Assembly: GCA_963769435.1 (NCBI GenBank) | Contig: CAVYLN010000002.1 | Location: 310,001 to 374,000, forward strand | Length of the DNA stretch: 64,000 nt | Direction of reading: 5' to 3' | Origin: JADKAV01 sp963769435 | GTDB lineage: Bacteria; Actinomycetota; Actinomycetes; S36-B12; UBA10799 | In this document: positions 42,032 through 50,733 of the stretch, in pieces | Layout of the letters: every line of letters begins with the position of its first letter | Numbering within the stretch: position 1 is the stretch's first letter | Program-made: the position numbers and the translations under genes | Notes under the pieces: generated by a model | Told to the model about the DNA's origin: nothing | The model's database searches: none | The model's input: only the letters and a program-made list of their open reading frames with translations

Positions 42032-42993
42032 CAGCTCCTCCTGCAACGGATCACGACGTCGTCGCCGACGTGCTCGGTCCCCCGGATGTCCCAGACCACG
42101 GCGTCCCCCACCGACCAGATCCCGAGATCGGACACCGCGGAAGTGCCCGCCCCCAGCAACTTCGGTGCCACGATCCACACGAGTTCGTCGACGACCCCGG
42201 CCTCGATGAACGCGGCACCGACGGTGGGCCCACCCTCCAGCAGGAGATGGCGCACGCCACCGTCGTACATCTGCGCGAGCGCCTGCCGCGGATCACGGCC
42301 CGGAATCACCCAGAATCCTTCGGCCGCCACGTCACCCAGGACCACCGGGCGGGGCTGTTTGACCACATCCACCCCCCGCACGGTGAGTTGGGGGGAGTCC
42401 GCCCGGAAGGTCGCCGAACCCACGGCGATGGCGTCCGCCGAGGCCCGCAGTTCCCGATGGGCCCAGTCGCGGGCGGCCGGTCCCGTGATCCATCGACTGC
42501 TCCCGTCAGCGGCCGCGACGAAACCGTCGAGGGTGCTTGCGACCTTGTAGGTGACGAACGGGCGACCATGGGTGACCGCGAACAGCCATGGCTCGAGGAA
42601 CTGCTCAGCCTGCTCGGTGAGAGGTCCCGGCGAAGCCGTGACACCATGCTCGCGCAGGAACTCCGCCCCGCCTTCTGCCGGCGTCGGGTCGGGCACGGCG
42701 TACCGCACGGCCGCGACCCCCGCAGCGATCAGTGCCTCGGAACACGGCGGGGTCAGGCCGTGATGGTTGCAGGGCTCGAGGGTCACGTAGGCAGTGGCAC
42801 CGCGGGCGGCGTCACCGGCCTCGGCGAGGGCGACCACTTCCGCGTGCGCGGTGCCCGTGCCCTGATGGGCGCCACGACCGACGACCGTTCCGGAGTCGTC
42901 CACGACGACACATCCGACGCGAGGGTTGGGTCCCACCGCACCCCGAACGCTGGCAGCAAGATCAAGCGCTTCTGCCATGTGGTCCTCGGACAC
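42031..42993 (-). CDS. ribD: Bifunctional riboflavin deaminase/reductase
   Basis: 320 residues from GTG 42993 with GGAGGGC upstream. Deaminase zinc site: HAEVVAL and LEPCNHHGLTPPCSEALIAAG. Reductase domain from about residue 145 (FVTYKVASTLDGFVAAADGSSRWITG, LLLEGGPTVGAAFIEAG). First gene of the rib operon, under the FMN riboswitch. An ATG 15 nt further in (MAEALDLA) is the alternative start but has a weaker ribosome site. Confidence 0.95.
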   Translation of the reverse strand: MSEDHMAEALDLAASVRGAVGPNPRVGCVVVDDSGTVVGRGAHQGTGTAHAEVVALAEAGDAARGATAYVTLEPCNHHGLTPPCSEALIAAGVAAVRYAVPDPTPAEGGAEFLREHGVTASPGPLTEQAEQFLEPWLFAVTHGRPFVTYKVASTLDGFVAAADGSSRWITGPAARDWAHRELRASADAIAVGSATFRADSPQLTVRGVDVVKQPRPVVLGDVAAEGFWVIPGRDPRQALAQMYDGGVRHLLLEGGPTVGAAFIEAGVVDELVWIVAPKLLGAGTSAVSDLGIWSVGDAVVWDIRGTEHVGDDVVIRCRRS

Positions 42994-42995
42994 TC

Positions 42996-43042
42996 GCCCT
43001 CCTCTGCCTGCAGCACGGGAGGGCACGCCGAGAGCGTCGGCG
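42996..43042 (-). promoter_or_regulatory. Riboswitch expression platform: SD-sequestering hairpin
   Basis: The ribD Shine-Dalgarno GGAGGGC (42996-43002) is the exact complement of GCCCTCC at 43018-43024, forming a 7-bp stem. Just upstream CGCCGA/TCGGCG (43026-43042) forms a second hairpin that could compete. This points to translational control by FMN. Confidence 0.7.
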
Positions 43043-43048
43043 ATCAGC

Positions 43049-43162
43049 GTTTCCTCCCATCCGGACTTTGACCGTCGGCCCCGGAGTTCCACCGGATCCA
43101 CCGTGCACGCACGGGTCGCGGGCTGTCACCGCCGGTTCGGAGTTTCACCGACCCTGGAAACG
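43049..43162 (-). ncRNA. FMN riboswitch (RFN element)
   Basis: The sense strand contains the RFN signature blocks in order: GGGTCGGTGAAACTCCGAAC, CCGGCGGTGACAGCCCGCGA, GATCCGGTGGAACTCCGGGG, CCGACGGTCAAAGTCCGGAT, GGGAGGAAAC. FMN binding lowers expression of ribD-ribE-ribBA-ribH downstream. The upstream 84 nt to the rpe stop presumably hold the promoter, which I cannot define. Confidence 0.95.
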
Positions 43163-43246
43163 TCAACTCCATGGTGTCACATCGGGGCCGCAGCGCTGTG
43201 CCACGGCAGTGTTAAGGCCCTGCACAGTTGCCGCAGGTCGAAGCCT

Positions 43247-43897
43247 CTACCCGCCGGCAGCGACCCGCAGCGCGTCCACCGCCGCAGCGGCATCTTCGGC
43301 GCCGTAGACGGCCGAACCAGCGACGAACACATCCGCTCCGGCGTCGGCACACACCTCGATGGTCTGCAGGTCGACGCCGCCGTCGACCTGCAGCCACACG
43401 TCCGCCCCACCGATGAGTTGGCGGGCCCGGCGGATCTTGGGCACCATCACGTCCAGGAACCTCTGGCCCCCGAATCCGGGCTCCACGGTCATGATCAGCA
43501 GCATGTCGAACTCGGGCAGCAGATCCGCGTACGGCTCCACCGGTGTCGCCGGTCGCAGGCCCAGTCCCGCGCGGGCACCGTGAGCCCGCAGATCTCGCGC
43601 AAGTTTGATCGGGGCGGTGGCCGCTTCCACGTGGAACGTGACGCTGCCCGCGCCCGCTTCCGCATACGCGGGGGCCCAGCGGTCCGGGTCATCGATCATG
43701 AGGTGACAGTCGACCGGGGTGTCGACCGTCGACAGAAGGGCCTCCACCACCGGCAGGCCGATCGTCAGGTTGGGGACGAAATGGTTGTCCATGACGTCCA
43801 CGTGCAACCAGTCGGCGTGGCCGGCCACCCGCTCACACTCCGCCGCCAGGTTGGCGAAATCGGCAGAAAGAATGCTCGGCGAGATCTGGATAGCCAC
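43247..43897 (-). CDS. rpe: Ribulose-phosphate 3-epimerase
   Basis: 216 residues from GTG 43897 (VAIQISPSILSADFANL). TIM barrel with metal ligands in WLHVDVMDNHFVPNLTIG, HLMIDDP and DGGVDLQTI; MTVEPGFGGQRF is the flexible loop. Pentose phosphate pathway, source of ribulose 5-phosphate for ribB nearby. Intact frame; 10 nt from the next gene upstream. Confidence 0.96.
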   Translation of the reverse strand: MAIQISPSILSADFANLAAECERVAGHADWLHVDVMDNHFVPNLTIGLPVVEALLSTVDTPVDCHLMIDDPDRWAPAYAEAGAGSVTFHVEAATAPIKLARDLRAHGARAGLGLRPATPVEPYADLLPEFDMLLIMTVEPGFGGQRFLDVMVPKIRRARQLIGGADVWLQVDGGVDLQTIEVCADAGADVFVAGSAVYGAEDAAAAVDALRVAAGG

Positions 43898-43907
43898 ACA
43901 AGTGAGG

Positions 43908-44627
43908 CTAGTTGGCGGCCGGCGGTCGGCGCACGTCACCCGCCGCGTCGACACGCACGTATTCGAGCGCGCGACCTCTCTTGCCGACGACCTCCACCTG
44001 ACCGGTCCGCCGCAGACAGTAGGCCATCTGCTGGGCCAGGCGACGGTTCACCTGCGCGGCCACGGCGATCTCGGCGGTGGTGAACGTGTCGGGCAGCGAC
44101 GCGGGGAGCATCGCCAGCAGGTCCGCCGGCCGGCTGATCGAGTGTGTGTCGGTCACCTCGAGCAGGCGGTTCTCCGCCACGACCCATCCCTTGCGCCGCC
44201 ATGCCCGATGGCCGTCGAAGGTGCGTAGTTGCTCGGTACGGACCAGGACGAGCTCGAGTGCGAAGTTGGGATGTGCGACCAACTCCGGGAACGCGACGAG
44301 TTCCGCGAACACGTCGGCGGCCTGGCCGTGCTTGGGCGACATGCGGCGTGAGACGGCTCCAGTCTCCTCGTCCACCTTCGCGATGAACAGGTCCACGGCC
44401 ACCGGATGCACCAGCAGGATCCTGTGGTCAGGCAGAAGTGTGGTCAGTTTGCGCTTCATGGAGGTGAAGCCGCGGGTCTGGATCTCGATCAGCAGATCGT
44501 CACGCACGATGTCGATGACGAACCCGGCCACGGGGTGCTCGACCAGGTCACCCTCTCGGCAGTACCAGGCCTTGAGATCGGCATGCAGGGGCCGCTCCCG
44601 CAGAGTGCCCACTTGATGTCCGCCCAT
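43908..44627 (-). CDS. Conserved hypothetical with nuclease-like core and winged helix
   Basis: 239 residues from ATG 44627 (MGGHQVGTLRERPLHADLK). The N-terminal half has a strand-strand pattern, GFVIDIVRDDLLIEIQTRGFTS, then a basic helix KRKLTTLLPDHRILLVHPV. This D...ExQ arrangement resembles the PD-(D/E)XK nuclease fold with Gln for Lys. The C-terminal 70 residues (TTAEIAVAAQVNRRLAQQMAYCLRRTGQVEVVGKRGRALEYV) look like a winged helix. I know no assigned function. It lies between rpe and rsmB with 10 and 34-nt gaps, so it is transcribed with them. Confidence 0.6.
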   Translation of the reverse strand: MGGHQVGTLRERPLHADLKAWYCREGDLVEHPVAGFVIDIVRDDLLIEIQTRGFTSMKRKLTTLLPDHRILLVHPVAVDLFIAKVDEETGAVSRRMSPKHGQAADVFAELVAFPELVAHPNFALELVLVRTEQLRTFDGHRAWRRKGWVVAENRLLEVTDTHSISRPADLLAMLPASLPDTFTTAEIAVAAQVNRRLAQQMAYCLRRTGQVEVVGKRGRALEYVRVDAAGDVRRPPAAN

Positions 44628-44661
44628 TGCGCCGACCGTACCGCCCCGACTGGGCGAGCGC

Positions 44662-45978
44662 TCAGGACACACGCCGCAGGATGGCCAGGTACATCCCATC
44701 GGTGTCGTGCCGGTGCGGCCACAGTCGGATCGCCGAACCCGCGGCGCACTCGGGGACTTCCGGCAGCAGCAGTGTCGCGTCCTCCTGCTGCGTGTCGTGT
44801 CGGCGTCGCAGGACGTCCTCGACCACAAGATCGGTCTCGGCCAGGTGTGGCGAACAGGTCACGTATGCGACCACACCACCGGGCCGGCACACGTCCAGGG
44901 CGTGATCGAGCAGTCGCTGCTGAAGTCGGGTCAGTTCGGGGATGTCGGAAGCGGAGCGCCGCCATCTCGATTCCGGCCGGCGTCGCAAGACCCCCAGCCC
45001 GGAACAGGGTGCGTCGAGCAGGACGCGGGAGTAGGTGCCCTCGACCTCGCCGGCGTCTCCGACCACGACACGCACATCGCCCGGAGTCCCACGCAGCGCG
45101 GCCTCCACCAAGCGCGCGCGGTGGGCGTGCTGCTCCACGGCCACCAGCGATCCCTGCGGCGGCAGCAGGTCGGCGAGCAGGCCGGCCTTGCCCCCCGGTC
45201 CTGCGCACATGTCCAGCCAGTGGTCGTCGGTACAGGACACCGCCGCCCGCGAAAGCGCAAGCACCATCAGTTGACTGCCGAGATCCTGCACCCCGGCCCG
45301 TCCGTCACGGACCTCCGCCAACGATCCCGGATCGGTCCGATCGATGTACGTCCCCCACGGCGACCATGGCGTCGGGGTCCCCGGCAGTTGATCCCGCTCG
45401 AGGCGCTTCGGACGTGCGGCCAGCGTAACGCGCGGCGGTTCGTTGTCCTTGTCAAGCAGATCGGGCAGTTCTGCGGCGCCGAGGACGTCGCGGAACGACC
45501 GGATGATCCACTGCGGATGGGACCGGCTCACGGACAGTGCCGCGTCCCCGCTCAAACCGCGGGTCGCGTCCTCCACGAGTTGATCGGGGCTGCGCGAGGT
45601 GACCTTCCGAAGGATGGCATTGGTGAATCCGCGTGCCGAGCCCGCGCCGATCGAGGCCACGAGGTTCACGGCACTGTCCACCACCGCATGGGCGGGCTTC
45701 GCCAGGTACATGTGCTCACACGTCGCCATCCGCAGGACGTCCAGTACCCGCGGATCCACGTCGTCCAGCGGCCGCGTGACCACGGTGCTCAGGACAGCGT
45801 CGAGTGTCCCCCTGCGCCGCAGCGTGGTGTAGACCAGATCGGTCGTCAGGCCCCGATCCGCTCGTGACATCTCACTGCCGTGCAGGTGCTCGGACAGAGC
45901 GAGATTCGCGTAGGCCCCCCGAGAGCCCACCTCGTGCAGCACGTCGTAGGCGCACCGGCGAGCCGGGCTCGGCTTCAC
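44662..45978 (-). CDS. rsmB: 16S rRNA m5C methyltransferase RsmB (Fmu/Sun)
   Basis: 438 residues. N-terminal NusB-like domain (ARRCAYDVLHEVGSRGAYANLALSEHL) then a Rossmann methyltransferase: WLDMCAGPGGKAGLLADLLP for SAM, catalytic Cys pair in LLDAPCSGLG and YVTCSPHLAETD. Expected target is C967 of 16S rRNA. ATG 45978 overlaps the fmt stop (ATGA), the usual fmt-rsmB pair. Confidence 0.95.
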   Translation of the reverse strand: MKPSPARRCAYDVLHEVGSRGAYANLALSEHLHGSEMSRADRGLTTDLVYTTLRRRGTLDAVLSTVVTRPLDDVDPRVLDVLRMATCEHMYLAKPAHAVVDSAVNLVASIGAGSARGFTNAILRKVTSRSPDQLVEDATRGLSGDAALSVSRSHPQWIIRSFRDVLGAAELPDLLDKDNEPPRVTLAARPKRLERDQLPGTPTPWSPWGTYIDRTDPGSLAEVRDGRAGVQDLGSQLMVLALSRAAVSCTDDHWLDMCAGPGGKAGLLADLLPPQGSLVAVEQHAHRARLVEAALRGTPGDVRVVVGDAGEVEGTYSRVLLDAPCSGLGVLRRRPESRWRRSASDIPELTRLQQRLLDHALDVCRPGGVVAYVTCSPHLAETDLVVEDVLRRRHDTQQEDATLLLPEVPECAAGSAIRLWPHRHDTDGMYLAILRRVS

Positions 45979-46893
45979 TGGAAGGCCAGACGATCACCGT
46001 GCAGACCCCGGGCCCAGTCGGAGGCTGCCATCGCCTTCTTGCCGGCGGGCTGGACCGTCCCGAGCTGCACCGCTGTGGTGAGGGTCCCCACCAGCACACG
46101 ATTGCGTTCCACCAGCAGGACCCCCGGATCACACCGCTGCTCGGTGTGTGTGACCGGCTGCACCTTGACCTTGAGATCTCCGAACATGGTCCACGCTCCG
46201 GGGGCCGGTGTGCAGCCACGGATCCGCCGATCGACGGCCATCGCCGGCTCGTCCCAGCGGATTCGCGCGTCGTCCATGGTGATCTTGGGGGCGAGACTCA
46301 CCCCGTCCGTCGATTGCGGCACCGCATGCACGGAACCCTCTTCGATGGCGTCGAGGACCTTCACCAGCAGATGCGCGCCCGACTCAGCCAGCCGCCCGAG
46401 CAGATCACCGGCGGTGTCTTGTGGGCCGATACCCTCCGTCACCACCCCGAAGACAGGACCGGTGTCCATCCCCGCTTCGAGCTGGAAGACCGCCGCGCCC
46501 GTCACGTCGTCGCCGCCCATGATGGCGCGCTGGACGGGCGCCGCCCCCCGCCAGGCGGGCAGCAGCGAGAAATGCAGATTGACCCAGCCGTGGCGTGGGA
46601 TGTCCAGGACCGACTGCGGGATCAGGGCACCGTAGGCAACGACCGGACAGCAGTCCGGAGCCAAGGCTTGAAGCTCCTGCACGAAGGCCGGGTCGCCCGG
46701 TCGGGCCGGGGTCAGCACCGGGATGCCGTGCTCGGTCGCGGCCCGGCTCACCGGGCTCGGGGTGACCCTGTGGCCGCGTCCGGCGACGGCATCGGGGCGC
46801 GTCACGACGGCGAGGACCTCGTGCTGCGAGTCCAGCAACGCCACGCAGACTGACGACCGCCACCTCGGGTGTGCCCGCGAACACCAGTCTCAT
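45975..46893 (-). CDS. fmt: Methionyl-tRNA formyltransferase, one frameshift
   Basis: Formylates initiator Met-tRNA. ATG 46893 overlaps the def stop. MRLVFAGTPEVAVVSL, then a break near 46847 (one extra base), then LLDSQHEVLAVVTRPDAVAGRG. The catalytic segment VNLHFSLLPAWRGAAPVQRAI and C-terminal OB-like domain follow. Corrected length 305. Works in sequence with Def, its upstream neighbour. Confidence 0.94.
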
Positions 46894-47429
46894 CGGGCAC
46901 CACGCATCGCGTGCGGACTGGTCTTGACGATCGTGTCCGGACCGAACCAGTCCGACTCCCGGATCAACTTCATCGCCTCCTTGCGGCGGGCCTGGTCCAA
47001 ACGGTCGATGAAGAGCACCCCGTCGAGATGGTCGGTCTCGTGCTGGACGCAGCGGGCCAGCAGGTGTGTGCCCTCCACGGTGACCGGATCGCCGTACATG
47101 TTCCATCCCTTGGCGACCATGCCCATGGCACGAGGTGTCGGGAATCGGATATCGGGCAGCGATAGGCAGCCCTCTTCCTCCTCCTGCATCTCGTCGCTGA
47201 GATCGAGGTCGGGGTTCACCAGATGTCCGAGTTCGCCGTCCACGTGGTAGGTGAACACACGCAGCCCCACTCCCAACTGGGGAGCTGCGAGGCCCACTCC
47301 AGGGGCCTCGAGCATGGTGTCGGTGAGGTCCTGCACCAGGCGCCGCAGTTGCTTGTCGAAGTCGGTCACGACCGCCGCCGGGGCCCGCAGAACTGGGTCC
47401 CCGAACAGCCGGATGTCCACTACTGACAC
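46890..47429 (-). CDS. def: Peptide deformylase
   Basis: 179 residues from GTG 47429 with GAGGAGG upstream (the frame extends 18 codons further without merit). The three metal/active-site motifs are GVGLAAPQLGV, EEGCLSLPDIR and QHETDHLDGVLFIDR. Removes the formyl group added through Fmt. Def precedes fmt-rsmB, a coupled set. Confidence 0.96.
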   Translation of the reverse strand: MSVVDIRLFGDPVLRAPAAVVTDFDKQLRRLVQDLTDTMLEAPGVGLAAPQLGVGLRVFTYHVDGELGHLVNPDLDLSDEMQEEEEGCLSLPDIRFPTPRAMGMVAKGWNMYGDPVTVEGTHLLARCVQHETDHLDGVLFIDRLDQARRKEAMKLIRESDWFGPDTIVKTSPHAMRGAR

Positions 47430-47495
47430 GTTGCCTCCTCGAAGGCCGAGTCTACGCAGCGGGGGCACCGCCCCCTTCGCCACCCGACGGGGGCT

Positions 47496-49352
47496 CTACA
47501 TGTCGCCCAGGTCCACCGGGTCGACCCGCGTCTCGACCACCGGACGGCCGGCACGCGAGCGCTCACCCTGAATCTGCTGGACCCGCTTCAACATCGCGGC
47601 CGAGTGCTGGGACGGCGCCAGCAGCAGCGCCTGGCTCCCCTTCGGCGTCTCGAGCGGGCCCAGAACCTCACCCTCATAGTCCGACAGCCACTCCTCGACC
47701 GCGGTCCGCTCGCCTCTGAGTCGCACGCAACGGTACGCGGGCGGCATGTGCGCCTGCGCGCGATCCTCTCGCTCGGACTCGGCCAGGGCTGCCAAGTCGT
47801 TGCGCACCAGTGCCTGGATCACGGCGAGATCCTGAGCGGCCACTATCAGGGTCGTTGCGTCGGGGTGGGTCAGCGCGATCGCCGCCAGCCAGCGCCGTGC
47901 GGCCTCCTCACGTGCCCGCAGCGCACTGCGCGCCAGCAGCACTTCCGGATCAAGGATGAGTAGAGCCCTGTAGCCACCTGGTACTCGGGGTTCCGACCCC
48001 GGTGTCGCGACCACGATGGCCGGCCGCGCGGCCACCTCGTCGATCAGTCCCGCGTCCGCGTCGCTGCGCAGAACCTCGACGGCGGGGAAGGCCTGCCGGA
48101 GTTGATCGGCGCTGCGCCTGGATCCCGCTCCCAGCGGAACGAACTCGCTGGCGCCGCACTGCCCGCACGTCTGCGCCTGCGCGTGGCACAACCTGCACCG
48201 GGGCAGCCCGGAGAGATCCGGACGTACCGCTCCCCCGCAGATGCTGCACCTGATCACGTGCCCGCACGCCGCGCAGAGCAGCGCGGTCACACCACCGGCC
48301 CGGGGTACCTGCACCATGACGGGTCCTTCGTCCAGCCCGGCACGAAGCACCGAGAATCCCTTGGTGGGAATACGTCGGTGGTCCGCGGCCGGCTCGGCGA
48401 GGCCCTCCACGCGATACCGCCTGGCACGCTGCGTCTCACGCCCGAGCCGGATGTCGGCGGCGCGTCCGTCGGCCAGCCACTGCGCCGTCGCGGCCGTCCG
48501 GACGTACCCACCGACCAGGACTTTCGACCCCTCGCCCCACGCGCGCAGGGCCGCGACCTCGCGTGCGTGCCAGCCCGGCGTCTGCGGTTCGGCCAGTGTG
48601 TCGTCGCCGTCGTCCCACACCGCGATCAGACCCAGATCGGGAACAGGCGCGAACACCGCCGATCGGGTACCGATCACGATCGGGGTCGCGCCACGCAGGA
48701 TCGCCAGATGAGTCTTGTACCGGATCCGGTTCGAGGCCTCCGCGGTCACCACGGAGATCAGTTCGGGGGCCACGATCCTCGCGCAGGCTGCGTGCAACGC
48801 CCGGACGTCCCGCGCGTCAGGGACCACCAGGATCACCCCCCGGCCTGCGGCCGCCACCTGCCGGGCAGCCTCGGCCAGCATGTCGAAGGCGGCATCCTGC
48901 GGATGACAGATCCAACTGCCCGCACCCGACCGGCCGGCCAGGAAATCCGAATTCAGGTATTGCTGCCACGCCCCGAGGTCTCCGGCGACTGCGGGGTCCG
49001 GCGGATCCGGAACCGCCTGCTTCTCCACCGCAGCCACCCGGGTCGGTACCGCGAAGCGCAGGACGTCGGTCAGGGTCCCCGCGTATCGGTCCGCGACCCG
49101 CCTGCACAGTGACGCCACGGCCTCGGTCAGAACCGGCGGCCCGGCCACCGCGAGCAGCGGCTGCAGGGTCCCGGCGAACTCGGCCGGTCCACGCTCGATC
49201 AGCCACCCACCCACCTTGCGGCCGTGGAACCGCACCTTGACGCGGCATCCTGGCAACGCATCTTCGGCCATCTCATCCGGGATGGCGAAGTCGAAGAGTC
49301 TGTCGAGGTGCGGCAAGGGGGTCTCCACAGCGACCCGCGCGACCTCGACCAC
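47496..49352 (-). CDS. priA: Primosomal protein PriA, helicase motifs lost
   Basis: 618 residues from GTG 49352, sharing one base with the metK stop (TAGTG). N-terminal 3'BD domain (VAVETPLPHLDRLFDFAIPDEM...PGCRVKVRFHGRKVGGWL) and the paired zinc-binding Cys motifs (CAACGHVIRCSICGGAV, CRLCHAQAQTCGQCG) are conserved. No Walker A (GxTGSGKT) is present; the region reads WICHPQDAAFDML. Actinobacterial PriA proteins are known to lack detectable helicase motifs, so this is a family trait, and DNA unwinding activity is unlikely. Confidence 0.92.
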   Translation of the reverse strand: MVEVARVAVETPLPHLDRLFDFAIPDEMAEDALPGCRVKVRFHGRKVGGWLIERGPAEFAGTLQPLLAVAGPPVLTEAVASLCRRVADRYAGTLTDVLRFAVPTRVAAVEKQAVPDPPDPAVAGDLGAWQQYLNSDFLAGRSGAGSWICHPQDAAFDMLAEAARQVAAAGRGVILVVPDARDVRALHAACARIVAPELISVVTAEASNRIRYKTHLAILRGATPIVIGTRSAVFAPVPDLGLIAVWDDGDDTLAEPQTPGWHAREVAALRAWGEGSKVLVGGYVRTAATAQWLADGRAADIRLGRETQRARRYRVEGLAEPAADHRRIPTKGFSVLRAGLDEGPVMVQVPRAGGVTALLCAACGHVIRCSICGGAVRPDLSGLPRCRLCHAQAQTCGQCGASEFVPLGAGSRRSADQLRQAFPAVEVLRSDADAGLIDEVAARPAIVVATPGSEPRVPGGYRALLILDPEVLLARSALRAREEAARRWLAAIALTHPDATTLIVAAQDLAVIQALVRNDLAALAESEREDRAQAHMPPAYRCVRLRGERTAVEEWLSDYEGEVLGPLETPKGSQALLLAPSQHSAAMLKRVQQIQGERSRAGRPVVETRVDPVDLGDM

Positions 49353-50543
49353 TACTCGACAGCTGCCTGCAGCGCCTGCACGCGGTCGGTCCGCTCCCAC
49401 GTGAAGTCCGGTTCCTCACGTCCGAAGTGCCCGTATGCGGCAGTCCGCGCGAAGATCGGCCGCTTGAGGTCGAGATCCCGGATGATCGCCGCGGGCCGCA
49501 GGTCGAAGGCTGCAAGGATCGCGTCCTCGAGCCTCTCGTCGGGGACCACCCCGGTGCCGAACGTCTCCACGAACAGACCCACGGGATGCGCTGTGCCGAT
49601 CGCGTACGACACCTGGACCTCACACCGCGTCGCGAGTCCGGCTGCCACGATGTTCTTGGCGATCCACCGCATCGCGTAGGAGGCGGACCGATCCACCTTC
49701 GAGGGGTCCTTGCCGGAGAAGGCGCCACCTCCGTGCCGTGCCATGCCCCCGTAGGTGTCGACGATGATCTTGCGGCCGGTGACACCCGCGTCGGCTGCCG
49801 GACCTCCGTCCACGAAACGCCCGGTGGGATTGACCAGGATCCGTACGTCGTCGGTCGCGAGTTCCAGCTCGTCGAGTTCCGGGCGGATCACGAACTCCTC
49901 GATGTCCGGGGCGAGCAGCGTGTCGAGGTCGATGTCCTCGATGTGCTGGCTGGACACCACCACGGTGTTGACCGCCACCGGTCGGCTGCCGTCGTACTCG
50001 ATGGTGACCTGCACCTTGCCGTCCGGGCGCAGGTACGGAACCACCGCCTGCTTGCGGACGGAGGCCAGCCGTCGACTCAAGCCGATGGGCGAGCGCGATC
50101 GGCAGCGGCATGAGTTCGGGGGTGTCCGTGCAGGCGTACCCGAACATCAGTCCCTGGTCGCCGGCACCCTGCGCGTCGAGCGGGTCCGCGCTGTGCTGGT
50201 ACCGCTCCTCCCACGAGTCGTCGACACCTTGCCGGATGTCCTTGGACTGCTGGCCCAATGACACCGAGATCCCGCACGACTGCCCGTCGAAGCCCTTGTC
50301 GGAGGAGTCGTAGCCGATCGACAGGATGCGGTCACGGACCACCGCCGGGATGTCGATGTACGTCTGGGTGTCCACCTCACCGGCGACAACCACCAAGCCG
50401 GTGGTCACGAGGGTCTCGACCGCGACATGAGCATCCGGATCATCGATGAGCATCGCGTCGAGGATGCTGTCGCTGATCTGGTCGGCGATCTTGTCCGGGT
50501 GACCCTCGGTCACCGATTCCGACGAAAACAGGCGCTTGGCCAC
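49352..50543 (-). CDS. metK: S-adenosylmethionine synthetase, one frameshift
   Basis: GTG 50543 preceded by AAGGAGG. VAKRLFSSESVTEGHPDKIADQ (ATP/Met site), GAGDQGLMFGYAC and the P-loop-like GGGAFSGKDPSKVDRSASY are signatures. The frame breaks near 50080 at ALAHRL/SRRLASVRK where CTG appears as CTTG; one base removed gives 396 residues. Upstream to coaBC there is a 190-nt gap. Confidence 0.95.
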
Positions 50544-50733
50544 GTGCCCTCCTTGGTTCTCGCCCGAGTCTACGGAGACCTCGGACACGGCCGTCGGCAC
50601 CCGTCCACAGCGGGCCGTTGGATGAGATCAGGGTCGTCGGATGGGGTTCCGCTTGGGGGACTGATGGCGTGAAGAGCGGCAGACCCCGCCCACCGTCGTT
50701 CCTGTGTAGCCGCACCTGGCAGGGTCGAAGCGA
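50544..50733 (-). other. 190-nt gap before metK, leader with no recognised riboswitch
   Basis: On the sense strand a small CCGAG/CTCGG hairpin lies 30-50 nt before the metK ribosome site. Two similar segments, CGTTGGATGAG and CGTCGGATGGGG (plus strand, 50621-50650), are close repeats. None of the known SAM riboswitch consensus patterns is apparent to me. Confidence 0.4.

Noticed and set aside
47496..49352. PriA inactivated by mutation
   Set aside because: Loss of helicase motifs is the norm for actinobacterial PriA; the frame and zinc-binding region are intact.
50544..50733. SAM riboswitch before metK
   Set aside because: None of the consensus cores I know can be matched by eye.
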